From Cylindrotheca closterium (Eukaryota > Bacillariophyta > Bacillariophyceae > Bacillariales > Bacillariaceae): 64,000 bases of DNA. A program made the position numbers and the translations under genes. This document shows, in pieces, positions 31,545 to 42,259 of the stretch. Every line of letters starts with the position of its first letter. The stretch's first letter is position 1. The notes beneath the pieces are model-generated. The model worked only from the letters and a program-made list of their open reading frames with translations. It had not been told where the DNA came from and searched no databases. Location of the stretch: positions 1-64,000 of the forward strand of contig CAKOGP040000003.1 of the NCBI GenBank assembly GCA_933822405.4, written 5' to 3'.

Positions 31545-32231
31545 ATGAGCCGCGCCACATCAGCCGGAGGAAAGCCTCCACTGTACAAGATTGTCATGTT
31601 GGGAGATTCCGGAGTAGGCAAAACCTCTTTGGTAGCCCGACTGACCAATCCCGAGCGTCCCTTGAACCACGACATTAGTGCCACCATGGGAATCGAATTC
31701 GACACCCAGATGCTCGACACGGAGCACGGCAAGGTCAAGGCGCAAATTTGGGACACGGCCGGTCAAGAACGATTTGCCCGTGTGCTGCTGCCAACGTATT
31801 TTCGCAAGGCCAAGGGCGTCATTCTGGTCTACGACATTACCAATGCCAAATCCTTTGAATCGCTCAGCGAACGCTGGATGGCCCAGTTGAACGACCACGC
31901 TTCTTCGGACGATTTGGCCAAATTGTTGGTGGGCAACAAGTCTGATTTGGAAGCGAGTAGAGAAGTTACCAAAGAAAAGGCGGAGCAATTTTGTCAGGAG
32001 TATGGAATGGACATGTTGGAAACTAGTGCCAAGAGTGGACAAAATGTATTGCAGTCCTTTGAGAAATTGATTGGGATTGTGCACAATCGGGCGTTGGCAG
32101 CCAACAAGTCTAAAACTGGTATTCAAGGTATGCAACAATCTGGAAATGCTGGAAGTGGTGGTCCATCGACGGTCAAACTGGAAGATAATAAAGGAGGAGA
32201 AGCTGGAGGTGCCGATGCGTGTGGGTGCTAA
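31545..32231 (+). CDS. Rab-family small GTPase
   Basis: A 228-residue intronless protein with all G motifs: P-loop GDSGVGKTS (20-28), a switch I region with ATMGIEF in place of the usual TIG, WDTAGQERF (switch II), GNKSD and ETSAK. The C-terminus ends DACGC, a CxC-type double geranylgeranylation signal, so it should cycle on and off membranes in vesicle traffic. The RabF-like segment KAQIWDTAGQERF supports Rab rather than Ras or Rho. I cannot assign a subfamily; Rab1/8/11-like groups are possible. The hypervariable tail is Gly/Ser-rich. The large antisense frame 31560-32384 is a shadow. Confidence 0.9.
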   Translation: MSRATSAGGKPPLYKIVMLGDSGVGKTSLVARLTNPERPLNHDISATMGIEFDTQMLDTEHGKVKAQIWDTAGQERFARVLLPTYFRKAKGVILVYDITNAKSFESLSERWMAQLNDHASSDDLAKLLVGNKSDLEASREVTKEKAEQFCQEYGMDMLETSAKSGQNVLQSFEKLIGIVHNRALAANKSKTGIQGMQQSGNAGSGGPSTVKLEDNKGGEAGGADACGC

Positions 32232-33148
32232 AGAAAGAAAGAAAGAAAACGATCGAACGATATACTCGTATAAGACAGTTGTAGTAGTCCTATTGTACCC
32301 GTACGTGTATGGTGTATGATATACGATACAGTATAGATACATAAAGTTTGTTGGAGGTTTGATTTTGGGCATTTTGTGTGACATTAATACATGGGATCAT
32401 TCATTCATGCTTCTTCTGGATCGTGCTTGATGAAGCATTTATTGGATGTACTTTCAACTTTACTACCTATTATTAATAATACATGTACAGTTCATTTTAA
32501 TCGAGCAATAAAAAGGAGAAGACGATGATGATGATCATCATCATCATCATCATCACGGTAATAATAATGATACAATGCAGTGTTATATATAAAACTGAAT
32601 ATATAATAGACGTTAGCTACTGTAGTATGCTATTTTTTAATATAATGATGTTTGGAAAAATTCAATTTGAAATTTGCGGTTCGGTCTGCCTGCTGTTCCT
32701 CATCTTGTGAAAACGTCCCACCTTCGCTCGTATCACTGACGTACATCATACGTGTACACTACGTATCAGAACAGACTGCTTCCCCGTCTGTTCGGAATTT
32801 CTGTAGAAAGTCTACTGCAATATACAGTAAGTAGAGCGGTAGATGACGGATGATGGCTACCGGTACGTACGGTATACCGGTATTTATTCTTTTTTCTATT
32901 GATGTCAAAAATCGCCAAAAAAGATCCAATCGAATATTGATTGATTGGTGACTCTTTGGCCACAAACAAGCAAGACACACAAAAAGACAGGTGTTTGACC
33001 TACAGTGTTGTACCTACAGTATCTTTCAATACCATCTAATCCAATCTACCACCACCACCACCACCACCAGCATAGTACTTCTTCAATAGAAAACAAAAGA
33101 GAAACGAAACGAAACGAAACGAAACAAATCATCATCATAATCATCATC
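32232..33148. other. Intergenic spacer with GAT/ATC palindrome
   Basis: No supported gene. At 32522-32553 a run of GAT units meets a run of ATC units, giving a long perfect hairpin. TACCGGTA-type palindromes occur at 32860-32882. The last 100 bases (CCACCA and GAAAC repeats) are probably the 5' UTR of the next gene. Confidence 0.45.
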
Positions 33149-34504
33149 ATGGGTTGCGGATCGTCCAAACAACCAGAGTCTATTGTGAATTCCGAGTATG
33201 GGAGTCCCATCAAGGGTCGTCATGGTAGTACCACTTCATCACCTACTACTACTACTACTACTACTACTATTAATAATAATACTTCCAATACGAATGCTTC
33301 ACGATCCATGCCAGTGGCGGTAGCACCTCCCAAACCAGCAAAATCAGCACCACCTCCTCAAGCCTTTCAACAACCACAACCACCAACAACAAATAAGGAA
33401 CAACAACCACAACCACCCACAAAACCAAAACCACAGCAATCGACATCGACTCCGGCGACAAAAAAGGAGGAACCAGCCAAATCGATGACAACAACCAAAG
33501 CAACAACTAAAAAGGCAGAAGACTCTACCGCACCAGCTACAACGACAACAACTACTACTACTACTACTACTACTAGTAGTAGTACTAGTGAAACGACAGG
33601 AGCCGTGGTCAGAGATCCATTAATCTTTCCCTCGTTCGTTGCACCTCCACCTACTGGAACTACTCTTTCCAGTATGCCATTCTTTGAAGAATCGACCAAA
33701 CATAAGGATGATGATGGTGCACCCAAGAAAAATAAAGAAGAAGAAGAAGAAACGAAAGCACCTGCACCTGCAATCAACAACAACAACAAAAACAACAACA
33801 ACAACAAAAACAAAAACAAGATGGAAAAAGAAGAAGAAAAGAAAATACTACCCATACCTCCTCCTATTCCTGCGACGACTCCTGCTTCCTCCGCACCACA
33901 TCCCGGCAAGGTGGAACAAGTGGTCGAAAAGGTCTTGGAAAAGGCCGCCAAGGTGGACAAGATTGCCGAAAAGGTGGAAGAAAAACAAAAGGAAAAGGAA
34001 GCTGTCAAACAACAACATAAACATGAACAAAAACAAAAACCACAACCACAAGCTCCAACGCCGACAAAGAACGCACCATCAAAGGCAGCACCGGTAGAGA
34101 AAAAGGTGACCCCAGCACAAGCAAAGAATAACAAAAAGCCAGAGAAGAAGAAAAAGACACCAGCACCAACACCACCGCCAGAGAAGTCAGCCGAATCGGA
34201 ACCTACCCCTACCTCTACTACTAGTAGCAGTACTAACAAGACAGACCCCGCCGAAGCATCGTCCAAACCATCCCAATCATCATCATCATCAGCAGCAGCA
34301 GCAGGAGGAGGAGGCCCACTTCGAGCGGACGATTTCGTATTGGATTCCTCGGATCCACATTTCAAATTGAAGCGAAAGTTACTCAAAAAGTTGCGTCAAA
34401 TTGAACAATTGGAAGAAAAGGGTACAGAGACTTTAACCGAGGAACAGATTGTCAAATTGAATTCCAAACAAGAAACTTTGGATCAACTGGCGGCCTTGAT
34501 GTAA
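33149..34504 (+). CDS. Myristoylated low-complexity protein with PYM/eIF2A-like tail
   Basis: A 451-residue intronless protein beginning MGCGSSK, a textbook N-myristoylation (Gly2) plus palmitoylation (Cys3) signal; this decides the start, since the longer frame from 33005 would mask it. Residues 30-390 are low complexity (poly-Thr, poly-Asn/Lys, Pro/Gln/Lys-rich) with one coiled-coil-like stretch (VEQVVEKVLEKAAKVDKIAEK). The last 55 residues are well ordered: FKLKRKLLKKLRQIEQLEEK...LTEEQI.KL..KQ..LDQLAAL. This resembles the C-terminal helix-hairpin shared by PYM (WIBG) and eIF2A, which in PYM contacts the ribosome. That similarity is recognised by eye and is the only clue to function. Membrane tethering of a translation-related tail would be unusual. 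Confidence 0.6.
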   Translation: MGCGSSKQPESIVNSEYGSPIKGRHGSTTSSPTTTTTTTTINNNTSNTNASRSMPVAVAPPKPAKSAPPPQAFQQPQPPTTNKEQQPQPPTKPKPQQSTSTPATKKEEPAKSMTTTKATTKKAEDSTAPATTTTTTTTTTTTSSSTSETTGAVVRDPLIFPSFVAPPPTGTTLSSMPFFEESTKHKDDDGAPKKNKEEEEETKAPAPAINNNNKNNNNNKNKNKMEKEEEKKILPIPPPIPATTPASSAPHPGKVEQVVEKVLEKAAKVDKIAEKVEEKQKEKEAVKQQHKHEQKQKPQPQAPTPTKNAPSKAAPVEKKVTPAQAKNNKKPEKKKKTPAPTPPPEKSAESEPTPTSTTSSSTNKTDPAEASSKPSQSSSSSAAAAGGGGPLRADDFVLDSSDPHFKLKRKLLKKLRQIEQLEEKGTETLTEEQIVKLNSKQETLDQLAALM

Positions 34505-34519
34505 ATATGATATTATATA

Positions 34520-34550
<31 letters not shown>

Positions 34551-34829
34551 TGGAATGGAATGTGTTACTTGTGGTACAGGAGATTTACTACTGCATATAC
34601 TGCACGCACGGGACAACGGGATACTACATGACGAAATGATAAGGAGGAGGAGGAGGAGGATTAAAAGATGAAGATGACCACATGATAAACTAAGATGACA
34701 AAAAAATATAAGAAATAATACAGAACAAACAAACAAACAAACACTCGTAGCACTTGGAGGCAACTTTTACATTGATTGATTGATTGATTGATCCATATAT
34801 TTATTTATTCATTCATTCATTCTTGTGTT
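34505..34829. other. Spacer with AT dinucleotide repeat
   Basis: Convergent 3' ends. 34510-34550 is an (AT)n tract, and short GATT and ATTC repeats occur at 34773-34792 and 34808-34822. No gene. Confidence 0.6.
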
Positions 34830-36452
34830 CTACGACAGTTCGGCTCGATTGCGTTTCCACTTGTTGGCAACCTTGGTCCCAACCAAGGATTTGAACGAAG
34901 TGGATAGTCGTTTGAAATTGACGCTGGAAGAATCCTTGTGACCAGACTTCTTTTTTTGGTGGTTGCCTTTTCCCATGCAATCGCTCAGTTCCGAGATTCC
35001 ATCTTGGAGCAGATCGTACAAGGATTCCATTTCTTCATAGGACAGCATCATGGGTGGTGGTACTTCCATGCCATCGTTGTTGTCATCGTCATAATCTTCT
35101 CGGAGTTGTTCGACGACCAAGAACAAGGGCAAACAGAGGTCCGATGCTGTTGTTGTTGTTGTTGTTGTTGTTATTGTCGTCGTTATTGACGATGCATTCT
35201 TGGTTTTTGTACTAGTACTAGTACTACTACTAGTACTACTAGCGCTTTGCTGCTGAAGGCAATAGTCCAAATAATCTTCAAGAGCATGTTTGGCAATGAC
35301 AAATGCATCTGGATTGGCTGCGTCAAGTTCTAATGGTGGTGTTGGTGATAACGATGATGGCGGGCCATTATTTGTGGCTTCGGGCCGTGGTCGTCGTTGC
35401 TGTTGTTGGAGCCATCCTTCAATACCAATTAAATCCAACGGCCTTTGCAGGATCCATCGTCCCGCCATGAAACTAGAAATAGTACCACTTTGAACAGCAC
35501 CATCCTCATCGCCATCAGAAGCAGTAATCTCGTATTTTAATTGGGAAAGAGACCGAATGCCTCCATTCAAGGTCACCTTGAGATTTGGAAAATCCTTGGC
35601 AATTTGTCGCACCATTTCGTATTGCAAGGTGGGGACAATTCGATTCTTGACGGGGCTCAATCCTGCCAAGACGGCTGGACGGGCGTGTAAAATGACATGA
35701 TTTGCACCAGCATTTTCGATGTGGGAAACATAGTCGTGCAATCGTCCATAGTCGTAGCCTAAAGTAGACGAGGATGGGGATGCGGGGGTTGACTTTGTAT
35801 TTGTTGTATCCAATAAGTCATCAGCGTGATCCACCACACCAATCCGACACTTGACCGAGACGTCCACCTTGTTCCTGCCCTCCTTCCAACAGCTTTGAAC
35901 GCAGGATTCGACCAGTGAGGCCGTCAGAGTCGGATCCTTCATCAAGCTCGCCCCATAGGTCGGGGCTCCACCAGAATCAATGGCAGGACAACCACAATTC
36001 AAATTGATTTCTTTCAATTGTTTGTATTCTAACGCCATTGCAGCTTTGACACATTCTTGAACTTTGCGTGGGTCATTCGAACCAAGCTGCAAGACAAGCC
36101 TCCTCTCTTGTTCTTGGTGGTGGTGGTAATAAGAAGTGTCGCTTCTTCTTGGATCATCACCCAATAACCGTTGAATCAAGGATTCTCGAATGTTGGGCAT
36201 TAGATCATCTGCCTTTTCCATTTCTGTCCAATATGTAGAGGTGGGAGATAGGTTCGAACAAAGTCTTCGGAAGGCGAGATTGGTGTAGCACTGCATTGGG
36301 GCAACGTGAAAGTCGACATTCTTGCGCGTCACGGAAGCTCCATGAACAGTACTAGCATCATTCTTCAGGAAACAAAATCTCAGAATAATGGTAGAGATTA
36401 TGGCTCTCATAAGAATCGGAATAAGACTCCATGAAAACAAACTGTTCGTCAT
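34830..36452 (-). CDS. tRNA-dihydrouridine synthase (DusA-like)
   Basis: A 540-residue intronless protein. After a hydrophobic N-terminus (about 1-30, possible signal or organelle-targeting region), the FMN-dependent TIM-barrel domain starts at HVAPMQCYTNLAFRRL. It includes LQLGSNDP, the active-site stretch EINLNCGCPAIDS with the catalytic Cys, VSVKCRIGVVDHADD, HARPAVLAGLSP and LNGGIRS. The order and TYGASLM segment fit DusA better than other Dus groups. The enzyme reduces specific uridines in the tRNA D-loop using NADPH. The C-terminal 150 residues are a Thr/Ser-rich linker and a basic tail not present in bacterial DusA. It shares a divergent upstream region with the next gene. Confidence 0.85.
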   Translation of the reverse strand: MTNSLFSWSLIPILMRAIISTIILRFCFLKNDASTVHGASVTRKNVDFHVAPMQCYTNLAFRRLCSNLSPTSTYWTEMEKADDLMPNIRESLIQRLLGDDPRRSDTSYYHHHQEQERRLVLQLGSNDPRKVQECVKAAMALEYKQLKEINLNCGCPAIDSGGAPTYGASLMKDPTLTASLVESCVQSCWKEGRNKVDVSVKCRIGVVDHADDLLDTTNTKSTPASPSSSTLGYDYGRLHDYVSHIENAGANHVILHARPAVLAGLSPVKNRIVPTLQYEMVRQIAKDFPNLKVTLNGGIRSLSQLKYEITASDGDEDGAVQSGTISSFMAGRWILQRPLDLIGIEGWLQQQQRRPRPEATNNGPPSSLSPTPPLELDAANPDAFVIAKHALEDYLDYCLQQQSASSTSSSTSTSTKTKNASSITTTITTTTTTTTASDLCLPLFLVVEQLREDYDDDNNDGMEVPPPMMLSYEEMESLYDLLQDGISELSDCMGKGNHQKKKSGHKDSSSVNFKRLSTSFKSLVGTKVANKWKRNRAELS

Positions 36453-37047
36453 TCTCGTCCTCTATCTTATGGAAACATAAATCTTATTGTCAATGAAATG
36501 AATTGATGAGTTTTAGCCATATACCTCATGGATTATCGAGCTGATGGATGATGGGATACACCTAGAGCTAGCTACAGAAAAAATTCGAAAATGGATGGAT
36601 GCTGAGAACGCGACGAATGAAATACAGTATATTATTTATGAATGACCTCAGAATCGTTGACTGATCCGAACAAATAGAAAACCCGGAGATACTCCATCAT
36701 CAACGCATGCTGGTGATAGCGGTAGAATGACCACAGCTAACAACACAGTAAATGACGGTCATATAGTAGCAGTCTTTGTCCACAGCAATCCATATTGACC
36801 TCAGTTTCTTTGAGACTACGAGAGCATACAATCAATTGTCTGGAAAGAGGCGCAGGGTGAACTTTTCCTAATACGGCAGACGGCGAATAGCATTCCACCT
36901 GAATTAGCAGGATTAGAATAATAAGTTCTCATTTCCAATTCAGGAGACCGAACTTTTCAACTTTTATCATCAGGCGAGGCAACGAGAACAACTCTTTCTT
37001 TGGTTTTGCTGCGCGGGAAGAAACAGCCAAACAATAACAATATAATC
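36453..37047. promoter_or_regulatory. Divergent promoter region
   Basis: About 0.6 kb between the head-to-head dihydrouridine synthase and phosphoesterase-like genes. It presumably carries both promoters. I could not pick a specific element. Confidence 0.4.
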
Positions 37048-38727
37048 ATGAGGAGAAATGGCTACGAATCAGGTGATGCGGACACCTACAGTCTCAGCAG
37101 CGCCGGAAGCTTGGACCTTCATGATCCAAGTGACCTGGATCCAATGGTCAACCGAAAGAAACGAAAAGACAAGAAACTAAAGCGACAGCAAAAGGCTTTG
37201 ACATCACTACAATTACCGCAATTGAATTACAAAGATACTCCAACCATTCGAATACTCGTGGTGGCAGATGTCGATTTGCATTGTGCCTCTGCTTTGGCGG
37301 AAGCTGCCTTGGTATCCACGGCCGATAACCCATTGCGCAAGGTGGACCTTTGCATTGCCTGTGGTCCATTTTGTAAGGAAGATGAATTGAATATCTACTA
37401 TCATGGGCGGCAACGGACGCTGAGGGTTCGGCCAACTCCATCATCTCACTACAATAATGAAACGTTATCATCATCATCATCATCACTCCAATACCGGTAC
37501 CACCACAACCACCACCAACAACAGGTGAGACCACAACTACCATTGATCACTTCGCCGTACAAACAACAAAATTTCCATGACAAACCCATCAAACGAAGTT
37601 TAGAAGAGAATGCCGCCTTGGAAGGTCTCATGACTGCGGCTCTTAGTCAGTTGGAGTCGATTGTTTGTCGCGTCTTGTACATTCCGGGTGAAACGGATCC
37701 AATTTTCCACAAGATGAAGCGCCGGTTGACACCCAACTCGAGAAATATCCATCAACAATGGATGCCTCTTTGTCCTGGATTAGGATGCGCTGGTTTACTA
37801 CATTTGGATTGGGGCAAATACGAAGCAATGTATGGTGGGGATGGCATAGACGAAGAAGATGAGGATAATGATGATGATGAAGAAGAAGACGAGGATGACA
37901 ACATTGATGACAGTCAGGCCGATTACGGTAGCGACAGTGAGTTAATGGACAGCTACCGTCATGATGACAACATCAATCAATCACTGCCGCCCCTCGAGGA
38001 TAACATATACTCGGATAGTGAAGGCGAAGCTTCTTCGATTGGTTCGGAGAGCGATATGCCGCCATTGACAGACGCAGTGCCATCCGACTCGAGAACGACT
38101 GGACGGCAATACAGGTACGTGCCAACAAAATGTATCGAAGCAGTTCAAGAAGATAGCTTTGTTGCTGGTCAAAGTAGTCGCCTCACATTTTTCGCTTGCA
38201 CTGTCATCATGGACGCTCCTGATCAAATCACACCAAACATTTTATTACATCACCTTTTCAGCCTCGATCACTGCAACTCTCTAGAGAAACTGGTGAACTC
38301 AGCACCGAATATGAACGCGGTCACCGACACTCCCTTGGCCAATCAAACGCATCCAACCATTGTTGGATTCCACAAGACAGAGCTGTTTCAGACCATCCTA
38401 GTCACACACTACGAGCATTTAGCGCATAATAATGGTGATTCCCATCATGCAGACGAGGAACTTCCCTGTTTGCCAGCTCAGCATGATGATTTTTGTGACC
38501 TTCCGGAGGTTCAAGAACACGTCTGTCTCGAAATAGCTTCTGGACGCAACGTTCATGGCGAAGCCATCGCCCCAAAATGTGTTTCCAAAGGTCCAAATTT
38601 GACGGTACTCTTACCAGGCTCCTTAAAGGAACGCGGCGACTACTGCTTACTGGACCTCGCTTACGTTGTAGATGGGAACAATGGCTGCAAATGGTCCGTG
38701 ACAAAATCGGAGTTTCTGAGGTTGTAA
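37048..38727 (+). CDS. Metallophosphoesterase-like protein with degenerate motifs
   Basis: A 559-residue intronless protein. The core has the layout of a calcineurin-like phosphoesterase: IRILVVADVDLH (about 62-75), DLCIACGPF, RVLYIPGETDP, then near the C-terminus LLPGSLKERGDYCLLDL, which resembles the GS.R..G...L family ending. The usual metal ligands are altered: VDLH for DxH, CGPF for GDxxD and PGETDP for PGNHD, so catalysis is doubtful. A long Asp/Glu-rich insert (about 270-330) and a His/Gln-rich insert (about 145-170) interrupt it. The family call rests on these motif echoes; a regulatory subunit-like role is possible. The ATG at 37048 is used because the longer frame starts at a TTG. 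Confidence 0.5.
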   Translation: MRRNGYESGDADTYSLSSAGSLDLHDPSDLDPMVNRKKRKDKKLKRQQKALTSLQLPQLNYKDTPTIRILVVADVDLHCASALAEAALVSTADNPLRKVDLCIACGPFCKEDELNIYYHGRQRTLRVRPTPSSHYNNETLSSSSSSLQYRYHHNHHQQQVRPQLPLITSPYKQQNFHDKPIKRSLEENAALEGLMTAALSQLESIVCRVLYIPGETDPIFHKMKRRLTPNSRNIHQQWMPLCPGLGCAGLLHLDWGKYEAMYGGDGIDEEDEDNDDDEEEDEDDNIDDSQADYGSDSELMDSYRHDDNINQSLPPLEDNIYSDSEGEASSIGSESDMPPLTDAVPSDSRTTGRQYRYVPTKCIEAVQEDSFVAGQSSRLTFFACTVIMDAPDQITPNILLHHLFSLDHCNSLEKLVNSAPNMNAVTDTPLANQTHPTIVGFHKTELFQTILVTHYEHLAHNNGDSHHADEELPCLPAQHDDFCDLPEVQEHVCLEIASGRNVHGEAIAPKCVSKGPNLTVLLPGSLKERGDYCLLDLAYVVDGNNGCKWSVTKSEFLRL

Positions 38728-39592
38728 GAGACCTCGATGGAGTTCGATGGGGATCCGATGTAGATTTTGATAAAAATATCCGCTAATTACGCGCTCGCAC
38801 TTACTTAACATCTTAATATATCTGGCCTCTCGTTTTCGCTAATCGTGAATTCAGATTTATTGCAATGCGCGACTTTGATTTTTGTAAGATTACGTGTCAG
38901 AATTGAAACCCGAACTGGACGAGCGTTTTTCATTGAAGACATGATTCTCAAACGACGATGCCGTTCCATTGAAGCGGTCCACGTTACATTTGTACCTTAC
39001 TGTATAGTTACACGTACATGCTGTATCGCCAATGGAGAAGAAGAAAGTTTTGCCAATTCCATTGAAATTCAAGATCTTGGTGCAGTTTTGATGCCGAGAC
39101 ACATCCAGTTAGTTTCCTCTTTTTTATATAGACGCAGACGCACGGTGCGGCAGCATCACCACTCAGACAGGACTTTGGTGCATATTTTTGGAGAACTTGC
39201 GTTTTTTGAAAAACATGAGGCACAATATGCACTTAACTTGGTGTCGGGTATCATATAATTTTCATTTAATAACGAAGCGGAACCATGGCCATTTATTACA
39301 CCCGCGTCACTGCGTCCATCGAACATGAGGACTAAAAACCGGTCAGACTTTTCGGATGTTTCAATGTACCGCGTTCCGCGTTCCCAAAACATCACTTCAC
39401 CGTTTGAAGAAAAACCTTATTTGTCAAACTGCGATGCCTACAGCCCTATACTGCAAACTGCGAGAGCCTTTGGAATTTGCATGCAGAGAAAAGTGATTTG
39501 TGCCCTTTGAGTTTCAATCCACAACTGCAGCAAACCAACCAAAACTGACGTGATCCCCTGCTTCTCCGGTGCAATATCAAAGAATAGTCGCA
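38728..39592. other. Intergenic spacer
   Basis: 0.87 kb. Frames at 38845-39258 and on the opposite strand lack domains or codon regularity. No gene supported. Confidence 0.4.
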
Positions 39593-39837
39593 ATGGCCGA
39601 TCGAGATTCGTTTGACAAAAGCCAATCCAGATTGTCGCCCGTTAGCTCTTCCAATTCACAACAGCAAGATACGAGACAGCAGGGTAGACTGTATCTCCCT
39701 CTCTTATTCGAGCCTGGAAACTGGGATGTCATCTGCCACAATGGAAGAGAGTTCCAAGAGCATGGTAAGGCTAGAATTCGTTTCTTTGAAGTATTATGTC
39801 CTCTGTTCATAGGTTCTCATTCAGCCTCTCACCTCTG

Positions 39838-39873
<36 letters not shown>

Positions 39874-40603
39874 GTGTGTATATACCAGTGGGCAACTCGA
39901 GATTCAAACTCTGTATTGAGCGTAACCTCGACATATATATGAATGCAGGCTCTCGGCTTGAAAGGTCCACAATAATCACTGACATTGTCACTGGCATCCG
40001 AGAGGGTGGCGGTGGCTTTGTTCGGTACGATCAAGCAGAAATGAGATGGTATGATGTTGGTGACAAGATAGCACGAGATAAGGTAAGAAGATAAGAGAGG
40101 ATTGAGATATTAGGTGGCAATGCTTCTTGATTGATTTATTCGCTCCTTCTTGGGCTCATTGTTACGACCCATCACATCACTTCTCCTACCATTAGGCTGG
40201 GCAAGCACTGCGAGATTCTCTTCGTTTACGGAATGATGAACGGAAGCAAGTAAGGGCCAGTGGTATGCAGCAGCGTGTCGAAACGTCCAAGTTTTCCATG
40301 CCAGAGAGGACGCCGCAAGCGATGATAAGCAATCTCTCGGAAACAGCACCCACGATAAAGATGCTCACTGGAAACGATAAGATTGCCATGAGATCAGATG
40401 GTCGTCAGTTGTCACCTACCGATCTATTTCATGGCATCAGTCCCCCAAAAGATCTAACAGAATCGGCAGAGTCCAGCCCTGATACTCTGTACCAGTTGAG
40501 TAAAGAAGTTACTTCGGTGGATAGCTCTGCGTTGAAAAATGGAGAACCGCCTACCCCAGAAGAATGGCTTACACTAGAGAACATTGGATCCAAGCATGAT
40601 TAA
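39593..40603 (+). CDS. DUF6824-type protein, three exons
   Basis: Exons 39593-39764, 39889-40082 and 40196-40603 (introns 124 and 113 bp) give 257 residues. The N-terminus ends GNWDVICHNGREFQEH; exon 2 codes for GNSRFKLCIERNLDIYM through GFVRYDQAEMRWYDVGDKIARDK; exon 3 continues AGQALRDSLRLRN and a Ser/Thr/Pro-rich tail. The first intron sits at the same phase-1 position as in the other DUF6824 genes and contains a CT microsatellite just before its acceptor. The second intron is private to this member. The ATG at 39593 is the first; the open frame begins upstream with GTG. Function unknown; the compact basic-helical domain with two GxxRF-like patches could bind nucleic acid. Confidence 0.8.
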
Positions 40604-40714
40604 TTGATTGAAGGTGACCACCCAACCAGTTTACTTCACTGAATAGAATGGTAGAAATGGTGAACAATTTTGAAACAACTTTTGGAATGGCTTTTTAAAA
40701 ATGACTGCCATGGT

Positions 40715-41929
40715 TCAACTCGCGTATCCAAGTTTCGAGTGCAGTTTGTCAATCTGCTTCAACAGAGCAGGTGTTGCGTACGGTTGTAGGTCTTCTTTTG
40801 AGACTCGTCCTTTGTTAATCTCATTTGACTTGGCTCGCGGAGTAGTCTCCGTCCCTTCAATATCCTCTCCATTACACATAGACTGGTACTTGTGGTGATT
40901 GTCTTGCCAAATCGTAGTTTCCGGTGAATCTAACCCTGCCATCCTTGCGACATCGCAAAGGCTAGCATTTTCAATCGGATACACTGTGATATCTATGGAC
41001 TTACTAGCCTCTAAGATAGTGCTGTAGTAGCTCACAACGTACTCCATCATTTGAGTAGGACATGAAAGAGGCGGATCATTGGCACTCACCCAGCCCACTG
41101 ATGACAGAAGGCGCTGAAGCGTTTCGGGATAGGCCGAGTCATCAATCTTTCCATTCTTGTAACAGTACTTTGCCGAAAGCGAAGTGATAATTTTCCAGGG
41201 TTCTCTGGTTTGCAGCAAGGTTTTTTTATAGGGAGTCTGGCAACCCTCTGGCTCGAGAGCGCATCCAAATTCACGAAGCAATGCCTTGTGACATGATGAC
41301 AGGTAGCACTTTCTGAAATATGGATTCCAAAAGGAGCACTCGTATTCCGGGTTTCCAAATAGAGTTGGACCAAAACCATGGTTACCAGATATTGACTTGG
41401 ATGTAATTAGCCATGATACCGCGCAAGTTTTTGCAATCCTGATAACCTTGTCGGCGTCATCCGTTGTGGATATGAATCGAATGCCATGAAACCAACTGAC
41501 CGTTCCGTCACGGACAAACTTCCACGTGGCGTCTGTGTCTTCATGACCCACTTCCAGAATCTGATGGCCTCTCAAATCAGCTGCAATGCTTGATGTTCCA
41601 GACGACATGCTTCCAAGAATCAATACTTGTCGTTCATCCGATAGCGCGACGGGAGGCCTCATGCTAGACAAAAAAGGGTGCTGCAAGACAACCCATCTGA
41701 AAATTAGGTATGAACCATATGGGATACCAAGTAAAACAAATCCCCAAAAGAGGGGATGGCGACGAATGGTTTCCCAAATGGTTTGGTTGCTCTCTAGCGA
41801 CTGATCATCCTCCTCTACTGTCTTGTTGTTGTTCTCCTCAGGAGGACCGGCATCTTTGGTTTTACTCTCCTTTTCGTTTCTCTTGCGGTTACGAAGATTT
41901 CCTTTCTGTTTTTTCGTACTCCCCGCCAT
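40715..41929 (-). CDS. Type II membrane sulfotransferase-like protein
   Basis: A 404-residue intronless protein. A very basic, Lys/Asn-rich cytosolic N-terminus (1-50) precedes one membrane segment at about 60-82 (PLFWGFVLLGIPYGSYLIF). The lumenal domain opens with QVLILGSMSSGTSSIA, a P-loop-like strand-loop-helix in the position of the PAPS-binding 5'-PSB loop of Golgi sulfotransferases. Several Cys residues at about 205-240 suggest disulfides. The family call is tentative because the 3'-PB motif is not obvious; another nucleotide-using Golgi enzyme is possible. The first eight codons with some 5' flank are found again as a stray fragment at about 47920-47950. Confidence 0.5.
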   Translation of the reverse strand: MAGSTKKQKGNLRNRKRNEKESKTKDAGPPEENNNKTVEEDDQSLESNQTIWETIRRHPLFWGFVLLGIPYGSYLIFRWVVLQHPFLSSMRPPVALSDERQVLILGSMSSGTSSIAADLRGHQILEVGHEDTDATWKFVRDGTVSWFHGIRFISTTDDADKVIRIAKTCAVSWLITSKSISGNHGFGPTLFGNPEYECSFWNPYFRKCYLSSCHKALLREFGCALEPEGCQTPYKKTLLQTREPWKIITSLSAKYCYKNGKIDDSAYPETLQRLLSSVGWVSANDPPLSCPTQMMEYVVSYYSTILEASKSIDITVYPIENASLCDVARMAGLDSPETTIWQDNHHKYQSMCNGEDIEGTETTPRAKSNEINKGRVSKEDLQPYATPALLKQIDKLHSKLGYAS

Positions 41930-42259
41930 GATGAATCGGCCTTGGGTGGATCAGTCGAAGGCCGTGATGATAAATAAAAGAATATGATCTAAATACCTTT
42001 CATTTGTTGCGGCTTATTCTTATTTTCAATCTTTTGGCTTGGGATTTTTATCCGTTGAGATGACTAGTACGACTAGAATCCGTCCTTCATGCGTGACTTT
42101 GCCTCATAACCTACTGTACACGTGTACGGGTACGTCTGTATGTCACACAAACACCCGCACACAGTCGCATGAAAAAAAACACAGCGTACCTGGTACAGTC
42201 CAAACCAAAATTCTCAAACACGCAGTAGAAATACGTAAGAATAGTAGTCCACGTCACAT

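Noticed and set aside
31560..32384. 274-codon open frame on the minus strand
   Set aside because: Antisense shadow of the Rab gene, which has every G motif intact.
33367..34386. 339-codon Val/Ser-rich minus frame that looks like membrane segments
   Set aside because: Antisense of a Lys/Thr/Pro low-complexity coding region; the hydrophobic look is a composition artefact.
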